Positions 23,234 to 35,155 are shown, numbered from the stretch's first letter. The stretch is 64,000 nt of DNA from Limonium bicolor (GCA_023374045.1 CM041778.1:361248831-361312830), one strand, 5' to 3'. Made by a program: numbers and translations. The notes: generated by a model not told the origin, from the letters alone.

Positions 23234-25013
23234 TGTGAGCCTCGATTTTAAACCTATCCTATGTGGATTAAGTTGATTAGGATCTAATCGGGTTTTAGGT
23301 CCACTTATAACCTAAGATTAATAACTATGTCATATAACAATAATTATTAAAACCTAAGCTAGCTCACTGGAACCTATTGAGTCGCCACCTAATTTTGACC
23401 TAGATTAAATTAGGAAAGGAGAGTTCGGGTTCGGGGGCTTGATATTCGAGTTAATTAGGGTTCAATTACTTTCATTACCCTTCCTAGGTCGTTTTTCCTC
23501 TACTTGGTTTATTTACGGCTATTACGAGTCGTTTTAACCTAAGTGCGCGAGCTTCTGTTTTTTTGTGTTTTTTAGCATTTTTTGACAGAAAACTAAAGTG
23601 GAAATTAAAATTACCTAAACTTGTGTTTTGGAGGCAGAATTAGGTCAAATTTTGTTTCCGTCCGTGGCCACGGACCTAATGTCCGAGACCACGGACCCTA
23701 GTTAACCTATATGAAAATAAAAGTCGAATTAAACAGAAAACAGAAAATTGTAAAGTCCGAGGCCACGGACAGGCCGTCCGTGGGCCCGGACATTATTAGA
23801 AAAACCTAAATTTTTAAAATTTAAAAATCTTGCCGCCGTCCGTGGCGTCCGGGCTACGGACAAGGAGTCCGGGACCCCGGACATGACGTCCGTGGGTGCG
23901 GACCGCCCTCGTACGGCGGCGTTAAGGCTGTTCCCGAAGGTTTTTTGACTCAAATTTTATGGGTGTGTAGCCTGAAAGATGTACAAGACGTTAGTGATTT
24001 AAAGTTTCAATTTGAGTTCGAATTAAGCACGAAACTTAGTAAACAAGTTATTGGACAGAAGCTTAAACAAACAGCGATACAGAAGCGTACGAAGGTTAGT
24101 TTGAGCCCAAATTTGACAGAGAGTTAATAAGGTCGTGGGGAATTAGAAAAGTAGAGTTGCAACCTGTTTTACCTTCGATTCAAGGTGATTCTTCACACCG
24201 GGATTCGTCGAGTGCTTCGTTGATGGCAGACCCAAAGGATTTCGAACCAAGCTTCTGGTTGTTGGTTGTTCTTGCTGTTCTTCACGTTTTGGTGGTGTTT
24301 TTGTGGGGTTTTGATGACTATTGATGCTTTGGGGATTGGAAAACGTGTTTAGATGGTGATTTCGGGGGATTTTCGGTATGATTTGGGTGGCCGGGTGTTG
24401 GAAAACGTGAGAGAGAGTGAGGAGGCTGTGTTTTCTGACTCTCTAGGGTTCTTGAGCATATGAGGTTCTGATTTTATCCAAAAACCTATCCCCTTATATA
24501 GACTTTCTTAAAGATAAAGAAAATCTAGTAAAAGTAAGATTTTTCGATATTTTAGTTAAGTGACTTCCCAAAGGAATTTTGCTGTGAAATTTTAACCACG
24601 TGTCAAGGATGGAAATTATGAATTTTCTGAAGTGGAATCGGATTTTTAAATGTTGGAATATTTTAAAATTGAATTTCTCGTCAGATTCAGTCAGAAATTG
24701 CTAGAAAATTATTGGAAATTCGAAAAATCAAAATTCCAACGCCATTATGCTTAAAATGTCATCCTCTATCATGGGTTAAAATATCAAAGCGTTTCAAGCT
24801 GATTTGGGCATCCTTTGGAGGAGAGAGAAAGCTTGCAAGAGGTCTTAGGAGCCTTTAAAGATTACCAAAACGCCCCTGAAAGTGACGAAGCTGCTCCCCA
24901 TGCCATGGAACGTGCCGATCGGGCCGGGATCCCTCACCGCTTGATTAAAATGCCTCTCACAACACCAGTACCTCGTAGACCCTAACCAGGGGGTCAAAAT
25001 TTTGGGTATAACA
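23234..25013 (-). repeat. D LTR 3 (shared inner LTR)
   Basis: 1780 bp with TGTGAG/ATAACA ends, shorter than LTRs 1-2 through scattered 1-3 nt deletions. It has no target duplication on either side, consistent with origin by recombination. Palindrome cluster at about 23658-23921. Confidence 0.92.
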
Positions 25014-25027
25014 GATTGCCCCCCGTC
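25014..25027 (-). other. Polypurine tract of D unit 3
   Basis: GACGGGGGGCAATC in element sense, directly before LTR 3. Confidence 0.8.
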
Positions 25028-25144
25028 AACTAGACTTTGTAATGAAAGTGAGAAGGCTAGTTGATGCCTGAGTGATACCCCAAAATTTCAAATGTTTCCA
25101 AGACCCTGCATGTTATCAGAAAACTGATAAGTTGTGTCGAGCTA

Positions 25145-26389
25145 TTCTAAGGCGCTGACTACCTACAATGAATGAGATGATGTCAAGCGGTTCTAAGGCG
25201 TTGACTACCTATAATGAATGAGATGTTGTCAAGCGGTTCTAAGGCGTTGACTACCTATAACGAATGAGATGATGTCAAGCGACTCTAAGGCGTTGACTAC
25301 CTATAATGAATGAGATGTTGTCAAGCGGTTCTAAGGCGTTGACTACCTATGACGAATGAGATGATGTCAAGCGATTCTAAGGCGTTGACTACCTATAATG
25401 AATGAGATGTTGTCAAGCGGTTCTAAGGCGTTGACTACCTATGACGAATGAGATGTTGTCAAGCGGTTCTAAGGCGTTGACTACTATAATGATGATAGCT
25501 AGGTGGCATGCAAATGCAAAAATGCTTGAATGGTAACGATGCTAATGATGCTGATGATGTTGATGATGCTGATGATAATGCTGATGATAATGTTGATGAT
25601 AATGCTGATGATGCTCGGATGCTTCTGGGGACCGAAACCCGTGCCAATGCTCCTGGCTGGACCCAATGTGGACTTATTGCCATCGCCCCCCAAGCCGGTG
25701 TGCAGGGATAACTCCTGGTAAAAACCTTGGGGACTTATTGCCATCGCCCACCATTCGTTGATCCCGAAAATAAGTTGACATCGCAAAAGGAGGATTTATT
25801 GCCATCACCTCGCCAATTTTCCTGTCGCCAGGTCTTGTGACGCGCCTGGATGATGCAACTAGGTCTTATGACGAGCCTATTTGAATGTGATGAATGCAAT
25901 GTGTTTGATGGGAGTGGGTAAGCTAAAGGGTAACGCTAGGTCTTACTACGAGCCTAAGGGAATGCAACTAGGTCTTATAACGAGCCTAAAGGATGGATCT
26001 AGGTCTTATGACGAGCCTAAGGGTTGGAACTAGGTCTTACTACGAGCCTAAGGATGGATCTAGGTCTTATGACGAGCCTAAGGGTTGGAACTAGGTCTTA
26101 CTACGAGCCTAAGGATGGATCTAGGTCTTATGACGAGCCTAAGGGTTGGAACCAGGTCTTACTACGAGCCTAAGGATGGATCTAGGTCTTATGACGAGCC
26201 TAAGGGTTGGAACTAGGTCTTACTACGAGCCTAAGGATGGATCTAGGTCTTATGACGAGCCTAAGGGTTGGAACTAGGTCTTACTACGAGCCTAAGGATG
26301 GATCTAGGTCTTATGACGAGCCTAAGGGTTGGAACTAGGTCTTACTACGAGCCTAAGGATGGATCTAGGTCTTATGACGAGCCTAAAGG
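25145..26389. repeat. Repeat block of D unit 3 (46-bp, GAT and 61-bp arrays)
   Basis: 46-bp minisatellite 25145-25490, triplet run 25538-25615 and dimeric array 25935-26389. Same copy numbers and variant order as units 1 and 2. Confidence 0.9.
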
Positions 26390-28446
26390 TTGTTCTAAGT
26401 GAAAGTGAGTAAAATGTATGATGGGTCTAAATGGATGTTGAAGGATTAGGGTTTATGTCAAATCTGGAGATGGTGGGGCTCATGATGGGCCTATGAATGT
26501 TTGAGTGTGAAGATAGGGCTTAGGACGGGCCTGAGGAATTTCGATGTGGAGGTAGGGCTTAGGACGGGCCTGAAGGTGTTTGAATGTGGAGATAGGGCTT
26601 AGGTCGGGCCTGAGTGGTATGAGAAGGGTTTGAATCCTTTGGGTTTCTGGCTTTTGGGCCTCAATCGGTGTCATTGTTGTAATTGTTGGGACCAACAATT
26701 GCCCCCAGTATTTTTCCTTAAGGCAATCTGAGTTCTTTGGAATCTTTGGCAATCGATCGTTCCGATCGATTGCCCCCAGTATTTTCTTTGATTAATTGTG
26801 CAAAACAAGTCTCATTCTCATAAGGTCAAGGTTTATCTTGTTGTGGTGCTCTCTATCCTACGCTCGACATGTTTGGTGTTTGCACTCGTTTCTCACTTAC
26901 GGTCACAACTTCTCAACCATTGAATTTGACATTTGCTAGATTTACGCGTTCAACCTGTTACTTTCATGTGATTAGATACACAGCTACTAAGTCAGAAGTC
27001 TTTTGAGCTTATAACGTGGCTATGGGGTGTGATGAATGACAACAGGATAATGGAGGAATGTTTAGGATATGTGGAGCTTTAAAGATGACCAAAGCTGCAA
27101 CTTGCACCGTCCCTTGGACTTGTCTTCTTTGCCTTGAAGTCGTTTGGCTATTTCATGATGACTTAGCTTATGAACTTGGGACTTGGAACTTTTGGGTTGT
27201 TTCTTGCACCTTTCCTCTTTCTTCCAATTTCGGATTTCTTCGAGGCTTTTCAGGTTTGCCTTTCTTTGAATCTCCTTTCCTTCGGGGTTCTTGTGTTTCC
27301 CGGTTTTGAACTTTGAGAGCTGTTTTTGATGTGAGCTCATTTGGATCCTGTGTCACTTCGGGACCATTTGCGGATCGTTTCGTCATGCTGGTAGCGGTTT
27401 TGCTTCCTTGGACTTATGAAGTTGCCGTCCAAAAGTCGGGCTCCTTGCTTCCTTTGGTCACCGGGTCGGTTATCCATCATTGGCTAGCTTGTTTGTGGAG
27501 CTTGTAATATTGTGAAAGAGGTCATATATGAAAAGCTCAGCGGGGGTGCCTAGGGTTTAATGTCTGGGTTCACAGGCTTTTGGCTGTGTGGTGCTGTACC
27601 TAGGTGCTTCGATCCCTGGTAGTTGTGCATCTGTTCTTTGTTACTTTTCATAGGTTTAAGCGTAAATTTACAAATTATCTCCTTCAGTCGGAGTCATGCC
27701 GTTTACCTTACCTTTGAATGTGACCTCTCTGGAGTCGTGTAAAAATGACATGCTCTTTCGCTCTTGGTTTTACCGCTCTAGGCACTCTCGCGAAGTGTAC
27801 ACTCGGAGACTTGCTTGCACATTTAAACAAAAGAAATAAACATTATCACTCTTTAACTCAAATTGCCCCCAGTATTATTGTGGGGTTTCTTGACAAACCT
27901 TAGAACGCCCAAGTTATTTATGGAGGGTGATTATATGTGTGGTGGTGAACAGTGGTGGTGAGTGGTGATGGAGTGATTGCTGGGTGATTCATTTTTTTTG
28001 TTCCTCTGGTGGCGGCAGTTTTGTTTTTATGTGCCAGGTGGAATAGCAAAAATGAAGTGATGTGGCGGCTGCCACGGAGGTGGCAAATGCATGGATGGAA
28101 ATGTGGTTTTGTACAGGGGGGTTCCGTAAAAGAGCAATGGCTTTTCTCTTATACGCTTGCAGACATGCCTTATGAGAGAGTTCTTTTTTATTATTATTTC
28201 TTCTTTTCCTTTTCCTTCCCTTTTTTTAGCGCGTGAACGAATGCATAGACGTTAAAACATGAACAAAGAAGAAACTTTATTGATAACCAAAAGAAGTAAC
28301 AACGACATTGAGTACCAACTAAATGAGAAAGACAGCCAAACTAACTACGGAAAGAAAGAGGCTATTAGAACAGCCAAAAGACAACAATAATGACTCCTAA
28401 TGACCCCAAAGCGGAAGTAAATGACTAACTACCCCCAATCTATGAC

Positions 28447-30306
28447 CTATTCTTCAAGGAACATCCAATCAGGCATCGCTTTCTCCTCCACTGCTTTTAC
28501 CGTACCCTGTAAACATGGGGAACATGAGCATATGAATAAAGATGATAGTTCAATTGCTGAAATGAAAGATGGGTCCACTAACGCACCAAGTCCCTGACGA
28601 CCAGGGTTCGCTGCTGGAGATAGAATGTCTGGGACTCCTTGGAGATCCTTGCCAAGGCCCTTACCCTCCTGATAACCATACTTCTCCATGATAGCCTTCC
28701 CCGGCCCAACCTTAAGTTTCTGAAGAGAGGTTGGGTCGGACTGCTCTGGAACAACACTGAACCTGCTCAGATGGGACGAACCCTCCTCTTCCACCATGCA
28801 AACAGGCAACTCCTTCTGATGCGGTTCCCCCCTAACGATGTGAACCTTCCCGTCTCTTTTGAACTTCAAACACTGATGAACCGTAGAAGGGACGGCCTTC
28901 AAATCTTGGAGGAAATCCCGTCCCAGAATCAGGTTGAAAGAATGGGGGATTTGCAGAACCAAGAACTTCACTGGATGAACAATTGTCCCAAACTTGAGTG
29001 GAAGATCCAATAGGCCGAATACATGTCTTGGGTTATCATCATACCCTCGTAACACTATTTGGCAAGACTCAAATTTGTCATAACCCATACCCTCCGCCAC
29101 TTTCAGAGGGCAGATGCTAACGCTGCTCCTGTGTCAATGAGGACCTTTGGCACCTTGAAGGCCCCGCACCAAACAGTAATATACAATGCTTTTCCTGAGT
29201 GCTCGGAGATCTCGCTGTCGTGAAAACTGATCTCCTCCTCCTGCTTTTGCCAAAGAGCCGCAACCATCCTCTCCGGGGCTAAACTTTCCTCTGGCCCGCC
29301 CAAATGTTTGGCAATGGCCCGACGGTGTTCTGGCGAGATCGTAAGCAAAGACCAGATGGCCATGGGGATGGTTGTCGCCTTCAGCTTCTGAAGCAATTCT
29401 CGCTCACCCGGAATCTCTTCACCACTGGGGGAGACGACGTTCGCTCTTCCCCTTGCGATGGCTTTTCAGGTGATCCGTAATGCTTACCTGACCGAGTAAC
29501 GTGAGCATTTGCCGGGACAAAGCTGACTGCGGATGTGGGCTTCCGTCCTACCCCTCGTGTCGGCTTTTGGTCATCCCAGAAAACAGTAAAGGCAGCACAC
29601 TGAACTTCGGATTCTGATGTCTCGAGGTCATCCAAACGCTGATACCCTTGATCGATGAGGTCCTGGATCCGATGTCTCAGCACTTTGCAATCATCGGTAT
29701 CATGTCCTGCTAGCTGATGGTACCTGCAAAATTGACTGAGTCTACTCCCTTTCCGCGTCTCTCCATGGCGAGGAATGAGCGGCCGTATTAGCCCCTCGTC
29801 CTGCAGCTCCTCAAAGGCCCGGCTTAAAGGACAACCAATGGGTGTGAACTCCCTTTCGGCTTTGCGGGGAAGCTCCGGTACCGAGGTTGCGATCTGGATT
29901 TTTCCCTCTTGGGCCAACAACAAAATTTTAGACCTCAAATTACGACAATTATCTGTGGAGTGGCCCGTGAGTAGGTGTAAACGACAGAACTGTTCGGGAC
30001 TAACCCTTGCCCTAGAAGTACTCTCAGAATCTGACTCTGCGGCTGCTGCAGATCTACACGGGCACCTGTGCGGCCTGCTCTCGTTGCGGTCCCTGGTTCT
30101 CTGGTGACTCGACCCCGTCCTCATCGGGGACCAGATCTAAAGGGATGATTTTCCCGAGAGCATGAATGAGAGCTCTCGCTTCCCTTGCAGCGACACAAAT
30201 CCTGAGCTTATTCTTCCAGAGCACTCCTGTGGACAAATTCTAACTCAGCTAGTTTCCCTATCAAATCCACGAGCAGAGCACTTCGATCGTTAACTCCAGA
30301 CGACAT
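28447..30306 (-). pseudogene. D unit 3 Gag-tail/protease/G-patch ORF, frameshifted
   Basis: Three frames make up the same protein as in units 1-2. 29381-30124 has both knuckle blocks (CRLHLLTGHSTDNC, CRYHQLAGHDTDDC). 29103-29396 has the helical block and the start of the protease. 28447-29100 has the rest of the protease (LILGRDFL) and the G-patch. Breaks are a lost base near 29420 and another near 29121, the latter falling in the protease active-site codons (LIDTGA is followed by the wrong frame). The disabling base changes differ from those of units 1 and 2, so the ancestor of the array was probably open through the whole ~620-codon frame. Confidence 0.85.
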
Positions 30307-31195
30307 CCTAGTTGTAAAGGGTGCTGCCTGTTTTAAGCAAAAAGATAAGTCAGCATTGCGGGGGTGAAACTGGGACTAAACTTAGGAACTCAGGCCGAAG
30401 ACTAGTGCGCCGCAATGAATGCCGGGCTCCAAAATTTTGGGAGGGTCCGTTCTGGATCACACTTTTGGGTTACAAGATTCGTTGGTCTCACGAGTGGGTT
30501 TTGCAAGAATCAGGCTTGTAACAAGAATCAGCTTAAAGGATTTTTTTTTGTTTTGGGGTGATCGAAGTATTTGGACTATGAAAACCCCTTAAATGTTTCA
30601 TTTGGGCTAGAAGAGATTGATGGATCGTTTCAGATATTGGGCCTGAGACCCAGGAGAAAAGGAACACATACACAGAGGTCCCACACAAGGGGATGATGCA
30701 AATGTCTCACAAAATAACTCAGTCCAATGGGTACAGGTCGATCCGGAGAGGTGCTCGGGGCGCGGGCCCAGGTCACCACAAAGGAATAGGGCTTGCACGC
30801 TATTCTCTTTGGGCTACCCCACTTTTTCCACATCACCTGAAGGTGTGCGTCTACGGTCGGGTCTTTGACTGACCAAACAATGGGCTAGGTAAGGGTACTG
30901 CCAGGAAAATGCTTGGGGCTAAGGCCCAGGTATTAAGGGGGTGTGGTTAGACGACACCCTCCTCTTTTCCCCCATTTTACACATCACCTAAAAGGTGTGA
31001 GTCCCAGACAGGGGACCCTCAAACGGGTCCCGGGGTGAAACTGGTTTGCGTGGACCCTCGCTCTCATATGATGCAAGGGTGCAAAAATTAAAGTGCGCAC
31101 ATAAATAAACAAGCAACATAGTAAAAGCCATAAACAAACGTTTTCAAGTTAAACCCTCTTTCTTAAAATTAAACAAGTTAAAATTAAGAAGTTAT

Positions 31196-31212
31196 CCCCA
31201 GCAGAGTCGCCA
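31196..31212 (-). other. Primer-binding site of D unit 3
   Basis: Same tRNA-Arg-like PBS, next to LTR 4. In element sense this is the outermost 5' PBS of the array. Confidence 0.75.
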
Positions 31213-31215
31213 GTC

Positions 31216-32997
31216 TGTGAGCCTCGATTTTAAACCCTATCCTATGTGGATTAAGTTGATTAGGATCTATCGGGTTTTAGGTCCACTTATAACCTAAGAT
31301 TAATAACTATGTCATATAACAATAATTATTAAAACCTAAGCTAGCTCACTGGAACCTATTATGAGTCGCCACCTAATTTTGACCTAGATTAAATTAGGAA
31401 AGGAGAGTTCGGGTTCGGGGGCTTGATATTCGACTTAATTAGGGTTCAATTACTTTCATTACCCTTCCTAGGTCGTTTTTCCTCTACTTGGTTTATTTAC
31501 GGCTTATTACGAGTCGTTTTAACCTAAGTGCGCGAGCTTCTGTTTTTTTTTGTGTTTTTTAGCATTTTTTGACAGAAAACTAAAGTGGAAATTAAAATTA
31601 CCTAAACTTGGTTTCGGAGGCAGAATTAGGTCAAATTTTGTTTCCGTCCGTGGCCACGGACCTAATGTCCGAGACCACGGACCCTAGTTAACCTATATGA
31701 AAAAAAAGTCGAATTAAACAGAAAACAGAAAATTGTAAAGTCCGAGGCCACGGACAGGCCGTCCGTGGGCCCGGACATTATTAGAAAAACCTAAATTTTT
31801 AAAATTTAAAAATCTCGCCGCGTCCGTGGGCGTCCGGGCTTACGGACAAGGAGTCCGGGACCCCGGACATGACGTCGTGGGTGCGGACCGCCCTCGGACG
31901 GCGGCGTTAAGGCTGTTCCCGAAGGTGTTTTTGACTCAAATTTTATGGGTGTGTAGCCTGAAAGATGTACAAGACGTTAGTGATTTAAAGTTTCAATTTG
32001 AGTTCGAATTAAGCACGAAACTTAGTAAACAAGTTATTGGACAGAAGCTTAAACAAACAGCGATACAGAAGCGTACGAAGGTTAGTTTGAGCCCAAAATT
32101 TGACAGAGGTTAATAAGTCGGGGAATTAGAAAAGTAGAGTTGCAACCTGTTTTACCTTCGAATTCAAGGTGATTCTTCACACCGGGATTCGTCGAGTGCT
32201 TCGTTGATGGCAGACCCGAAAGGATTTCGAACCAAGCTTCTGGTTGTGGTTGTTCTTGCTGTTCTTCACGTTTTGGTGGTGTTTTTGTGGGGTTTTGATG
32301 ACTATTGATGCTTTGGGGATTGGAAAACGTGTTTAGATGGTGATTTTGGGGGATTTTCGGTATGATTTGGGTGGCCGGGTGTTGGAAAACGTGAGAGAGA
32401 GTGAGGAGGCTGTGTTTTTGACTCTCTAGGGTTCTTGAGCATATGAGGTTCTGATTTTATCCAAAAACCTATCCCCTTATATAGACTTTCTTAAAGATAA
32501 AGAAAATCTAGTAAAAGTAAGATTTTTCGATATTTTAGTTAAGTGACTTCCCAAAGGAATTTTGCTGTGAAATTTTAACCACGTGTCAAGGATGGAAATT
32601 ATGAATTTTCTGAAGTTGAATCGGATTTTTTAAATGTTGGAATATTTTAAAATTGAATTTCTCGTCAGATTCAGTCAGAAATTGCTAGAAAATTATTGGA
32701 AATTCGAAAAATCAAAATTCCAACGCCATTATGCTTAAAATGTCATTCTCTATCATGGGTTAAAATATCAAAGCGTTTCAAGCTGATTTGGGCATCCTTT
32801 GGAGGAGAGAGAAAGCTTAGAAGAGGTCTTAGGAGCCTTTAAAGATTACCAAAACGCCCCTGAAAGTGACGAAGCTGCTCCCCATGCCATGGAACGTGCC
32901 GATCGGGCCGGGATCCCTCACCGCTTGATTAAAATGCCTCTCACAACACCAGTACCTCGTAGACCCTAACCAGGGGGTCAAAAATTTGGGTATAACA
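31216..32997 (-). repeat. D LTR 4 (outer 5' LTR)
   Basis: 1782 bp ending ATAACA at 32997, followed by the right target duplication. It is the transcriptional start end in element sense. Palindrome cluster at about 31644-31906. Confidence 0.92.
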
Positions 32998-33002
32998 CCC
33001 AG
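32998..33002. repeat. Target-site duplication CCCAG, right copy (element D)
   Basis: Follows LTR 4 exactly and rejoins the interrupted Gypsy A2 sequence (ACGGACTCC). Confidence 0.93.
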
Positions 33003-33384
33003 ACGGACTCCTGAGCAGCAATCTATGCTCGGCGCAGAGGATACGTCCCTTGTGCCGCTCCAACCAATTCATCCCGAAGATAACATCAAATCCTAGCTCA
33101 CTGAACTCAATAAAACTGACTGGAAAGTCTTCTCCCTTAATTCCGACAGTGGCTCCTCGGTAGTAACGAGTGCAACGAACCTTCTCCTTAGACGGGAGCG
33201 TAACCGTGAAGTCGGGTAGCTCATCAGTGTCTAGCCCCAACATGCTCGCGAATGATGCCGAGACAAAGGTATGCGAGGCCCCTGAGTCGAAGAGAACTGA
33301 TGCCTCGATCCCATTAATCGGAAAGGTGCCGGTGAGGATAGTACCGCTAGCGTCGGCCTGTGCCTCTGTAAGTATACTGAGCGC
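33003..33384 (-). pseudogene. Gypsy A2 pol, protease part
   Basis: Aspartic protease of A2, cut from its RT by element D. The frame from 33243 down reads MLGLDTDELPDF and continues through FGMNWLERHKGRI. Upstream bases encode the DSGASHTF active-site block. Near 33382 about 37 nt present in A3 are missing between two GAAG direct repeats. The loss removes the AATTAG/G sequence that I propose as the pol splice acceptor. A2 could thus make Gag-AlkB more easily than Gag-Pol, but the D insertion abolishes pol anyway. Confidence 0.85.
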
Positions 33385-33524
33385 ACCTTCATGAGTATTG
33401 ATGGTATAACAAGAGTCGTAACGATTTATATGAACAACACTGTTATTTTATTCATAACCATCCTGTTTACAACATGAGCTTTAATCTTACATCTCATTCC
33501 TCATCTCATTCTAACATTACATGG

Positions 33525-34264
33525 CTAATATTGTCTAAAGGTTAGGTTTAATCTCCCAGGTCTCATATGCGTCGCATTGATTACTGTTGACGGTGCTGTA
33601 TTCAACTTGATTCTCTTAATCCCATGGTATAACATCCTTGATTCTCCTCCCATAATTAATACATCTCCAGATTTAAGTATCAACTTATTCGCACGGTCCG
33701 CACGCTTCTGCTCGCCGTATAAAAACTCTACATCATCCCCAATGGACCAAGACACTACGGGTAGCCCTCTTTCGAGAGACTCCGCTGTCTCGTCCTTATC
33801 CTGGTGTAGTCCAAGTCGCCCGTCCTTCTCGTAGAAGTTCACAATGCAAATGTCTGCTTGTATGTCTGGAATCGGTTCAGCTTCCAACTGCTGAGCGATT
33901 TCCACGACTTGTGTAATAACTGGATGGAACTCTTCGGGTATTCCCGGTGGTGAGACTCCATCTTGCATCCTCGTGGTTTGGTAATTCTTGGCATACGGAT
34001 TCCAATCCTTGCCTAAGCTCATCATTTTTAATCTCATCTTTGCTCCCCCTGGGTACTCCGGTGTGTAAAAACCTCCCGGTCCCATTCCTAGTTGATTGCA
34101 TCTTCTGATGATGGCTATTTGTGCTTCGGGTGTCAGGTATTCCCTTAATAAAATCATTCCTGGGCGGATAACCTGACATTGTTCGGTTGGAAAGTCTATA
34201 GTTTCGATGTCGGTGTGCTCCGGGTTAGGTGTAAATGGTATTGGATAGCAGATGTTGAAGCTTC
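33525..34264 (-). CDS. AlkB-like 2OG-Fe(II) dioxygenase exon of Gypsy A2 gag (exon 4)
   Basis: The exon is 740 nt, open throughout and ends at its own TAG at 33525. The 3' splice site CACTTTAG/G precedes 34264, and the two leading bases complete a codon from exon 3. After a ~35-residue lead (SFNICYPIPF...) comes the AlkB fold: MILLREYLTPEAQ, the GPGGFYTPEY substrate-lid region, the HQDKD iron ligands (HxD), SWSIGDD, LILKSGDVLIMGG, the distal iron His in MLYHGIKRI, and the 2-oxoglutarate clamp RLNLTFR (RxNxTxR). The family oxidatively removes N-alkyl groups from DNA or RNA, and the lid wording resembles plant ALKBH1-type proteins. A role on element RNA or cDNA is inference. The exon is in frame with the zinc knuckles and present in A3 and B, so it is a retroelement domain and not a host gene. 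Confidence 0.88.
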
Positions 34265-34396
34265 CTAAAGTGGTAGTAGGTTACATCTTACTTAAGTTCT
34301 AATCTCATCTTATTCTTACTTAACTCATTTATTCACCAAACATGCATGATAATGCGGTAAGCAGGTAGTTTTATTACTAAATGGTTATAGCGGTAC

Positions 34397-34738
34397 CTAG
34401 CCTCGATGAGGGTTCAGGCTCATCGTCCCGGACCACCATGTGTAGTGTGGGTCCTGACTTCTGGGTCACCCTTGGGTTCTTGTCTGCAGCCTGCTGCACC
34501 TTCCTTTGACCGTCAGATCCAGCTCCCTGATCGGTCTTGCCCTTGCCCCTGGTATCGGGCCTATAGGCTCTGCTAGCAGGGTTCCGGTAACACTCATACG
34601 CTCGGTGTCCGTACACCCCACAGAAGTTGCACTCCACCTTATTCCCCTTGCAATCGAGCCCGGGGTGGTCCTTGTGACACCACCTACAGATGTAGCGTCG
34701 CTGGTAGCCATTACCGGCTCCCTTCTCAGTCTCAGATC
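34397..34738 (-). CDS. Gypsy A2 gag exon 3: nucleocapsid with two CCHC zinc knuckles
   Basis: 342 nt with phase 1 at both ends. The acceptor is GATCAG/G at 34739-34738 and the donor CTAG/GTACCG at 34397-34396. It encodes two CX2CX4HX4C knuckles, CRWCHKDHPGLDC and CNFCGVYGHRAYEC, then a basic tail and an acidic end (RDDEPEPSSR). Knuckles of this kind bind element RNA during packaging. If the donor is not used, translation reads a few codons further and stops. B has an exon of exactly the same length, 342 nt, and the same phases. The intron call rests on consensus sites and frame continuity, not on RNA data. Confidence 0.8.
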
Positions 34739-34817
34739 CTGATCATTTATAATATCAATACTCATTTCTCAAATGGTTACTAATTGTTTCTTAACTCATT
34801 CAATACCAATCCCTTAC

Positions 34818-35069
34818 CCTTTGGCGCCCTAGAGCGCAAAGGTGTAGCTGCATAGGCATACGTCAACTTCAATGGCTCTTCCGGAGCCTTCTCCTTTTCC
34901 TCCTTCCCTTCGGGTTCTGATTTTTCTGGGCCTGAGGCTGGTACTTCTGTTTCTTGTACCCTCCTTGCCCTTGACTCTCCGAGCTCTTACCAGCACTCTT
35001 CCTCTTGGCATTCTCCTCGTCCCTCAGCTGGACGGTTATCTCAACCTTAGCAGCGGCGTGATAGCACTC
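34818..35069 (-). pseudogene. Gypsy A2 gag exon 2 (1-nt deletion)
   Basis: The acceptor GAAGCAG/G precedes 35069 and the donor CCAAAGG/GTAAGG follows 34818. It encodes ECYHAAAKVEITVQLRDEE and a Lys/Gln-rich linker ending LRSRAPKG. A2 is 252 nt where A3 is 253 and B 259 (both 1 mod 3). The missing base is in a CCC-TTT run near 34909 and shifts the frame. The introns either side are about 86 and 79 nt. Confidence 0.78.
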
Positions 35070-35155
35070 CTGCTTCCCACAGTATTAGTCACTCTCATTT
35101 TTCCATAATCCAAATCTTACTCATTACTTACTCAAATCTCAATCATTCTTATTAC

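Larger units (their letters stand above)
7242..32997 (-). mobile_element. Non-autonomous Tat/Ogre-like retrotransposon D, triple tandem array with four LTRs
   Basis: The structure is LTR (7242-9033), internal (9034-15248), LTR (15249-17041), internal (17042-23233), LTR (23234-25013), internal (25014-31215), LTR (31216-32997). LTRs run TGTGAG to ATAACA on the plus strand, that is TGTTAT to CTCACA in the element's sense. Each internal region starts with a tRNA-Arg-like PBS and ends with a G-rich polypurine tract. The outermost ends are flanked by one CCCAG duplication, and no duplication separates the inner LTRs. It therefore entered as a single event and expanded afterwards, probably by unequal LTR recombination. 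The coding region has only a Gag tail, protease and G-patch, so mobility would need proteins from an autonomous Ogre. Confidence 0.93.

Noticed and set aside
33525..34264. AlkB read as an independent host ALKBH gene
   Set aside because: It lies between gag zinc knuckles and protease in three element copies, in frame with gag, so it belongs to the retroelement.
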